Source: Tubulanus polymorphus
Taxonomy: Eukaryota; Nemertea; Palaeonemertea; Tubulaniformes; Tubulanidae
Length of the DNA: 64,000 bases
Assembly (NCBI RefSeq): GCF_964204645.1
Contig: NC_134029.1
Span: 8,856,850 to 8,920,849 of the forward strand
Direction: 5' to 3'
Positions within the stretch are counted from its first letter, which is position 1. Every line of letters begins with the position of its first letter. Made by a program: the position numbers and the translations under genes. The notes below the pieces were generated by a model that did not search any database, was not told where the DNA came from, and saw nothing but the letters and a program-made list of their open reading frames with translations. Of this stretch, positions 57,730 through 64,000 are shown one piece after another.

Positions 57730-59018
57730 AGATGGTCTCACTGTTTGATTGATTTGAATACGACCATAAAGTATTTCCCGGATCAAAAAACGAATCGTCA
57801 TATGCCTTAAAACTGAAGGTATAGGAATTACCAACCTTCAATTAAGTACTAAGAATGCGTACAATTATAGAACACCGGTAAACAAGAGCAGTCCTCAGTT
57901 GTGTCAGAGAAAGAATTTTAACCCACACTGTCGAACTGGTTATTCAGATAACATAACGGACATTACAGGCATTTTGAAGATACCTCGAAGTTTTTCTACG
58001 GGTTGGATATCACCCATCTACTCCGACCGAGCAGTCGAATGGTTCAGTATAGTATGATTGAAATTTGATTCCACAAATCAAGTTTACTTTTCAATCATGG
58101 AAGATACAGATGTGAAGATAAAAAGGGCGACTGATATAGGCAAAGTATGGCGGATTTCTTTCTGCGTTAGATATAACACGGACCAAGCCATATTAGGAGT
58201 TTCGAGAGTTCGTTTCAGACATTTCATGGACTGGGGACTGGGCCAAAATATCTTTCTTTCCAGATTCTAACAATTATAGTGCATGTGAAACAGGTTACAG
58301 TCGATGCCATATTCAAATGATACATAAGAAGTCTTTGAGTCTGCAGTCAGATTAGATTGAAAATGATTCCCTTCATCGGAGCTGTTCCCTACATTAACTA
58401 AAGCATTCAAATTCAAAAAACTCTACTACGATTTGGAAGGCAGATTCTGTCACATGCGAGGCACAATCACCGTAATTGTATCAAATTTAGATGCTATTTT
58501 TGATAGAATAGATTTCAACTTTGCCGATTCAGCAACATCATTTTGATGATCCTGGGTTTGGGATCATTTAGGCCAGCCATTACAGGTTATTCATATCGCC
58601 GATGACCTATAGCCGTGGCTGCTTCAGATGTCATAGAGAAACCACTTAAGTTATAACCTAATAATAATGAAAGACAGTCAATCAACAAAACAAGACACGT
58701 TGTTTCAATGCTAATGATAATTCCAAAGAACGATACAGATTAGGATTAGCATTAGGATCATGTTAGGGTCCCAGTTGCACAGTCGTGACCTAAGTCAAAA
58801 AGTCTCGACTCTGTGCAACTGGCCCCGGTATTGGTATGCTAGTCCCCCGACCTACGAGGGCCTACGTCCAATGCATTATGACCGCTAATGTTATGCACGA
58901 TGGGCCTAAACACACCGTTTTAATTGTTTACAGCAAAACATTTCCAACTGACTACTTATATATACATCGGCCGAATCTACCTCGGGCAAGATTCTGGCAA
59001 CGAGATTTTTTTTCGAAA
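57730..59018. other. Intergenic between death-domain gene and gene B
   Basis: Short frames only (58836-59099, 87 codons, is the largest), without domains. It holds one small palindrome at 58766-58828. Confidence 0.4.
58766..58828. mobile_element. Minimal 63 bp palindrome related to the GGGTCCAGTT family
   Basis: GGGTCCCAGTTGCACAGTCG pairs with GACTCTGTGCAACTGGCCCC. It resembles the ends of the 110 bp elements without their middle. Confidence 0.65.
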
Positions 59019-59347
59019 TTTATTAGAAAAACTAAAATCACCACAGCATCATGTGTTACAGAACCAAAAATAGATAATCATATACACTCGATCGACTAGC
59101 ACAGGGTTGGAAGAAGATGAATGCAACATTTTCAAATTTTCGAAAAAATATCGATAAAAATAAAAACGATAAAATCATCGAAAATGACAACACAATATTG
59201 ATATGAAGAAAATCCTGTATCAGTCGTATGGTGCATACGTTTACATCTAACATTTACAAATCAAATCACTGTCGCAGAAAAAAAAAACTATACCGCAAAC
59301 ACCACCAAAGCCCGGAAATAAATCATACATAAGTACCGCTTAAATGA

Positions 59348-59662
59348 TCATAATATCTTCAGGTAGAGAACCCAATAGAACAGATTGAATAGAAAAAATG
59401 CTAACGGGAACATGAGTCTGGCTAGTTTGTCTATTTTGCTGACGCTGTTGACACCTTTTTTACTATTGCGCATTTTCATGTCCCTGTATTTTGCACTGCC
59501 GGTCAGACAGTTGAAAAACCGGGTAAAACAGTTCTCGTTGAAGTTGTAGTCGGTCGTATCGTAGGCAATGGCTACAGGTGCGTCGCCGTTCAGCTTCTGT
59601 CCGTTTCCACTAGTCTCGCCGTCTCGCGTGTGGTATTGATTGTAGTAACTAATTGGCTCGTC
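59348..59662 (-). CDS. Grd-like: Gene B last exon: cytoplasmic loop, M4 and stop (315 bp)
   Basis: The exon follows the acceptor acgaattgcag. It starts [19 protein letters not shown], then carries a [17 protein letters not shown] segment related to gene A's [15 protein letters not shown]. It then has [20 protein letters not shown] (M4), and ends VLYLKIL before TGA. Unlike gene A, almost nothing follows M4. Confidence 0.95.
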   Translation of the reverse strand, partial: DEPISYYNQYHTRDGETSGNGQKLNGDAPVAIAYDTTDYNFNENCFTRFFNCLTGSAKYRDMKMRNSKKGVNSVSKIDKLARLMFPLAFFLFNLFYWVLYLKIL

Positions 59663-62600
59663 CTGCAATTCGTAAAGAAAAAACCATGTAATTATTTTCC
59701 GAGTGGGAAAAAACTGGCAACAATGCGCCAGAGGCCAGTTTAACAACCCCTAACGAACTAATGGGGAGCGTGTGCGTCTCATCCACAATCACTTCAAATC
59801 AACAATTCGAGAACTTATTTTCCAGAAACCGTGTCTGACATTTATACGCGGTTGGCATTTTGCTTGGATCATTAAGGAGAGTGGAGCGCGTGTCGTGTTT
59901 TCGGAAATGTGTATTTACTCAACGAAACGTGAGGGCTGATTGGTAGTAACGAAATTACGATGTTTACACACCTCTTCTTCGTCTTCGGGGTCCAGCAACA
60001 TCAAATGCAGCTCACCGCTGCCGTGTTTAGTGAAATAATGCACTCCAGCGAATTGTATAATTGTGGCTAAAACAAATGCGAAGCACGTCGCTAAATACCA
60101 GTCCAGCGCTGTGGAATAAGACACCTTGGGCAGACTTGTCCGGTTGTCGATTCCAAGAAAAGCCATTGTCAGTACAGTCATCACACCTTTAGAAAAAAAG
60201 ACATTCTTAAATTTGTAAAGTTTACGGTTAGAGGCAATTTACGTCATCTTTTGTTGGCAACGCATTGATATCTATAATTCTAAATTACTAGCAATGCATA
60301 TTTTCGGAAATAAAGCGTTTTCGATATTCACGTGTGTAGAAGTCGAAAACAGAAAGCTTGAACATATTATTAAAAGTGGAACGTCAGTGGCGAGGAAACA
60401 TTCTCTTGGTAGACCACGACCTCTTTTAAGTTAACGTGACATCACTGCACAGAGGTATAGGGGAGTAGTTACTTGGAACTGCAGACTCCTTTACCCCCAG
60501 TTGATCAGACCTACGAGCAATCATCTCAAGTTGAGATGATTTCCCGTAGATCAGACATAACAATGCGTCCTCTGACCACCAAGCACAAGCAGCTACTCAA
60601 TGATGGAAGCAATCATAGTTCACTGTCATTTTCACAGTCAATGATGACACCGGTGAAAAATAGCTCGATAGTTTATCAACAAATCTAAGAGTGACCTGAG
60701 TAAACCACTGAACTGAAGATCAATATGTGTTTAGAGGCCTATTACCTAAGGCAATTCTATCCGCGGTCGCCTCTCGGTTTATCCAAAAAGCCACCCATGA
60801 AAGCACCACCAGTAGACTACACGGGAAGTAGACCTGTATGAGGAAGAATCCCATGTGGCGTTGTAACGTGAACGTTATATGCAGGGACGAGTATGTTGCC
60901 TGGAACGTACCTAGCAAAACACGAAAAGAAAGAATTATCAGTGACTGAAAGTTTTCGAAATTTTGGCAGTTTGTAGATTATTCGCAGTATTTTCTCGCTA
61001 TAACCCGGCTACTAAAAGAATGTTAATCGATTATAATTTTCTGTTTAACATCGTTTCATTAATAGAAACAGTTTCTAAATACTCTGAGCGCAATAGAGAC
61101 CAGTGGAAAGAGTAATGTATATGCATATCTATAGCGTTTTACCAGATTTCAAAGTAAAGGTTTCGTTGCCAGCCGGGTGACCTATGAGATCAAACTGTGA
61201 TAATTTCATGTCCGGGCTGATTTTGATCGATTCTTCCGGACCGAATACCCATCTATAAGAAACGTCTCGAGTACTGTATCCATCTTTAAAAAAAGAAAAG
61301 AAATAATTAATTCCAACATTCACGATCCCCGAGCTAACAAAGCGAGTTAGTCGGTGGTTAATCAGTCCCCAGCTTTTTTCCTATTTCGATCGAAATCGAA
61401 GTAACATTCTCTTGAACAAATCCACGACGAAAGAATACCAAACTGTGGAAGTCAATATTATATCTTTGTAATTGCTCGTTCGATCACGAGGCATGTAATG
61501 TCAAATTGGTGTCGAACGCTTTCCATTGCATATTTCGATTGGAGCATTTTGTTGAAATAAACTGATTTTGGCTGCCAAACTGACTCGTTAATCATGCCAT
61601 CTGATTGACTAGCTGTTTCTCATTCTACATGACACCTTTCGATTCGAACTAAGTGTCATCTGATTCGTTTGGTAAATAACCACAAAACAACAAAAACGTT
61701 AAGAAATTCAAAATCATTGACCGAGTCAAACAGCCTAGAATTAGGAAAATCACAGGCCAAATCACGTGATTCGAATATAACATGTCGACTAGTGTCCAAA
61801 AAATAAATCTTATGTCTTCGATAAACTTACGTACATCAACTGCACTTCAACTTACGCCCGCAGGAACTATCATGTGATATTGTAGTATTATATATTTTCC
61901 AGGTTTTGACAAGAGATATTAGACAATGCCTTTGCCAAATTTTGGCATTTCTCTCGCGTGAAACGTACTCAGACGGTTTCTGGAAATATCTATTTCCACG
62001 GTTTCCGTTTCGTATTCCAGTTTTCACATTCCTCGCGTTTTTATGCAGTGCCTTTTTACCCCTATTTTCATGCATCCGGCCCACGCAGCACCTATATATA
62101 AGTGTGTCATCTGGGAAAATTGCCTAATCACGCTCTCTAGGTTCCCTCTGCGGAATAATGACCGGCTGACGAAGAACGTCTCATTTTCTCTTTTTTATGT
62201 CTAAATGACCGCTAGCATTTGGTATAATCATGATATATCGAGTGTCGGATGCCGCCTGCCAGATATATGTGATTATCTCATAATATACGTACAAAGTATT
62301 TACGGACTGTTATGTATTAAATGGTTTCTCCCCCCGAAGAGCTTTCGCCGTAGATAAAATCACAGCGTTGCCGTCCCCAATCGTGCGATCGACGAACTTG
62401 ATCATTTACCGTAAAGTGCACCGCTCGTTCAAATCATTAGGATTTAATTCGGCTGTGACATGTCGAGAAATCCGTCATAATATCGCCGATGGGTGCAATG
62501 CTCGCATACGTATTCGCAGACGATGATGGCGCATTTTCATAATTAATACCCTTTTATTCCACGTGCAATTCAGAGAACGATGTCGATGACCAGTCGGTGG

Positions 62601-62935
62601 TTGGTTTGTGCTATCGAATCGGTGTCAGGATTTTAGTGTATTTTTTCATGAGCGTCGGTAACAGGCACGGTGCGTAGTCGAAATCGATAGGACATTTTTT
62701 TCAAAACATAACATAAATCCAAAAAATTTATAGTCACAAGGATAAAAATTGGGTTTTCTGCCAAACGGACAAAACCCTAATAAACTATGGAACTGGTGCA
62801 TCGGGTTTTAATCATTGTGATTCTCCTAGTCTCCCCACAAACATATACTTACAACTGCCAATTTGGAAGGGACAATTTTGCATATCCATTGGAAATTTTT
62901 CTAAGTGCATAGGACAGGTAGCTTTGATTGTCAAT
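59348..62935 (-). CDS. Grd-like: Gene B: second GRD/GABA-A alpha-like subunit, 5' part beyond the window
   Basis: This is a partial Cys-loop receptor subunit on the minus strand. In transcript order the exons are 62935-62853, 61283-61143, 60910-60746, 60186-59972 and 59662-59348, with GT-AG junctions and consistent phases (305 residues plus stop). It begins at the Cys-loop and runs through M1, M2, M3, a short cytoplasmic loop and M4. Intron positions and phases equal those of gene A, but the introns are much shorter (232 to 1569 bp). The pore differs from gene A: M2 reads [15 protein letters not shown], so Thr 6' is Met, Thr 12' is Ala and Thr 13' is Phe. The residues before M2 are again Ala-Asp-Arg. 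I saw no 68 or 221 bp exon between 62936 and 64000, so these should lie past the right edge. An AATAAA at 59024-59019 on the minus strand could end the transcript. Confidence 0.93.
59972..60186 (-). CDS. Grd-like: Gene B exon: M2 and M3 (215 bp)
   Basis: The exon lies between the acceptor ttctaaag and the donor gtgtgt. It encodes [20 protein letters not shown], then [10 protein letters not shown] and M3, ending [10 protein letters not shown] and an acidic LDPEDEEE. The phase-0 donor is chosen because the last exon also starts in phase 0, as in gene A. Confidence 0.93.
60473..60688 (+). CDS. Possible ORF antisense within a gene B intron
   Basis: A 71-codon frame opposes gene B inside its 559 bp intron. 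It is rich in Ser, Thr and Gln (for example [20 protein letters not shown]). The preceding bases in another frame read [12 protein letters not shown], which has a transposase-like flavour. It may be a fragment of a mobile element or simply chance. No function is assigned. Confidence 0.15.
   Translation: MELQTPLPPVDQTYEQSSQVEMISRRSDITMRPLTTKHKQLLNDGSNHSSLSFSQSMMTPVKNSSIVYQQI
60746..60910 (-). CDS. Grd-like: Gene B exon: loop C and M1 (165 bp)
   Basis: The exon lies between the acceptor ttttgctag and the donor gtaata. It encodes [20 protein letters not shown], then M1 [11 protein letters not shown] and [15 protein letters not shown]. It is 12 bp longer than gene A's equivalent, adding four residues in loop C just before the TYSSL segment, which may affect ligand contacts. 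Confidence 0.96.
61143..61283 (-). CDS. Grd-like: Gene B exon: loop B to loop C (141 bp)
   Basis: The exon lies between the acceptor ttaaag and the donor gtaaaa. It encodes [20 protein letters not shown], continuing to [10 protein letters not shown] and ending TFTLKSG. It has the same length and phase as gene A exon 31881-32021 and the same LSQFDL core. Confidence 0.95.
62853..62935 (-). CDS. Grd-like: Gene B exon: Cys-loop (83 bp)
   Basis: On the minus strand the exon lies between the acceptor ttcag and the donor gtaagt. It encodes [20 protein letters not shown], then CPFQIGS, with 13 residues between the two cysteines. The 83 bp length and the split codons at both ends equal gene A's Cys-loop exon. 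It is separated by a 1569 bp intron from the next exon. Confidence 0.96.
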
Positions 62936-64000
62936 CTGAAAGCAGATAAAAGTTAATTTCGTATTACTGGACCTGAGTACCGCTGGCTGTATAAAACTGA
63001 ATACAGTTGTTTCCTCCATCATTCGGAACGACGTTTAACATTTTCAAAATTTCCTCTTCAGAACTCGTATATAGAAATCAATTTCAATGGCTCCATTTAT
63101 TAGGCAATAAACCGATTATTATCTGCTAAATCGTCGACGCACACAGAAGCGTCGTTTATCTTGTTGACAATCGAGGAGGATGGCGAAATGATAAAAGATG
63201 TAACAATCTACTAAATGGAGCTCAATATTGCAATTTGCTAAAGAGTTTATCGACGAACTGACGTATTAATACTACGTAAAAGCGACGACACGACGGAAAT
63301 AATGGAGAGAATTCCGTTTTAAAAATGACGATCGACAAAAGTGAACTGACACGAGAAAAGCTGATATCGCTAAGCACTCGGGACGAAGTATCGACCAGGG
63401 AAAAAAGGGTTCTTCAGGAATACCGTGCCTAGGAGGACTAAATGCATGGTACGTCAGAGATGTCCTATTTTATTGAGTACCGTAGTATAGTGTCCCCTTA
63501 TCTGATGGGTGTATCTATATAAGTTGAGATAAGATTGTTAATGTAGCAATTAGTCTTGTCAATCATTTTTGGGAAATAGCACGAATAGTGTTAACGATGG
63601 TCAGTGTTTATGGTTTATGACGGCCCAAAACTGCTGCTAAATTGCTGAAATGCATATGATGAGGATTTTAAGACATCAAACGCCAAAGCGATGAAAAAAG
63701 CCGAATTTTTTCATCAATCCATGTTTTGGCACGGTTGGCCAAAATGAAAATTGATTTAGTCATGGTTTGTCAGCTATTTCAAGATTGTACCTAACGAATA
63801 TTACGCGGTCAGCCCCGTTTGAAATACAATCGTTGGTTATTTGCAAATTCAATTGTAAATCGTATTTGTAAATGCATATGTACACAATCCATGATTATGC
63901 CGCACTGACCTCATTGAGTATAAAATGTCTCCATCTCTGGTGAGTCTAAGAAGTATATTAGGCCCTGTGATCCTGTGTAGGTACGAGCCCTTGCCGTTCA
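62936..64000. other. Right edge: probably intron of gene B
   Basis: The upstream exons of gene B (221 and 68 bp by analogy) were looked for on the minus strand and not found, so this should be intron. No repeat is obvious. Confidence 0.45.

Overview
This is a eukaryotic window from an invertebrate animal, plausibly a lophotrochozoan (mollusc, annelid or similar). The evidence is intron-rich genes with GT-AG splice sites, AT-rich noncoding DNA full of short palindromic transposons, and Cys-loop receptor subunits closest in recall to the GRD/GABA-A alpha-like clade. The lineage is an inference; no species can be named from the sequence. There are no bacterial features: no operons, Shine-Dalgarno sites or CRISPR arrays.

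Layout. (1) From 1 to about 21000 I find no convincing gene. The stretch holds dispersed repeats and fold-back elements, plus an ORF-dense patch at 7090-8060 that I could not assign. (2) From 21010 to 42051 (+) lies gene A, a GABA-A/GRD-like ligand-gated ion channel subunit. I rebuilt it from eight exons with consistent phases: N-terminal helix, ligand-binding domain, Cys-loop, M1, M2-M3 and M4. Its signal-peptide exon was not found. The 68, 221 and 83 bp exon sizes match those of vertebrate GABA-A genes as I recall them. (3) Between the receptors sit three larger single-exon ORFs and one small one. They are an unknown Ser/Arg-rich 305-residue protein (47757-48674, +), an F-box protein (51605-52948, -), a 67-residue one-pass membrane protein (55397-55600, +) and a death-domain membrane protein (55641-56357, +). 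(4) From 62935 down to 59348 (-) is gene B, a second GRD-like subunit. Five exons from the Cys-loop to the stop are present and the 5' exons lie beyond the right edge. A and B are convergent (tail to tail) and share intron positions and phases, so they look like an old inverted duplication.

How they may work together. Both subunits carry Ala-Asp-Arg just before M2, where classical GABA-A alpha subunits have Pro-Ala-Arg. Insect GRD is known to join LCCH3 in GABA-gated cation channels, so excitatory GABA channels are a reasonable prediction. Gene B has also lost the pore-lining Thr 6' and the Thr 12' and 13' found in gene A. The genes between the receptors have no evident functional link to them.

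Repeats. At least ten families of palindromic or inverted-repeat elements are visible, several with more than one copy here. They include a fold-back element with tRNA-like ends, one repeat nested inside another, and a 404 bp tandem duplication that reads as identical. All coordinates come from reading by eye; outer repeat boundaries are approximate.
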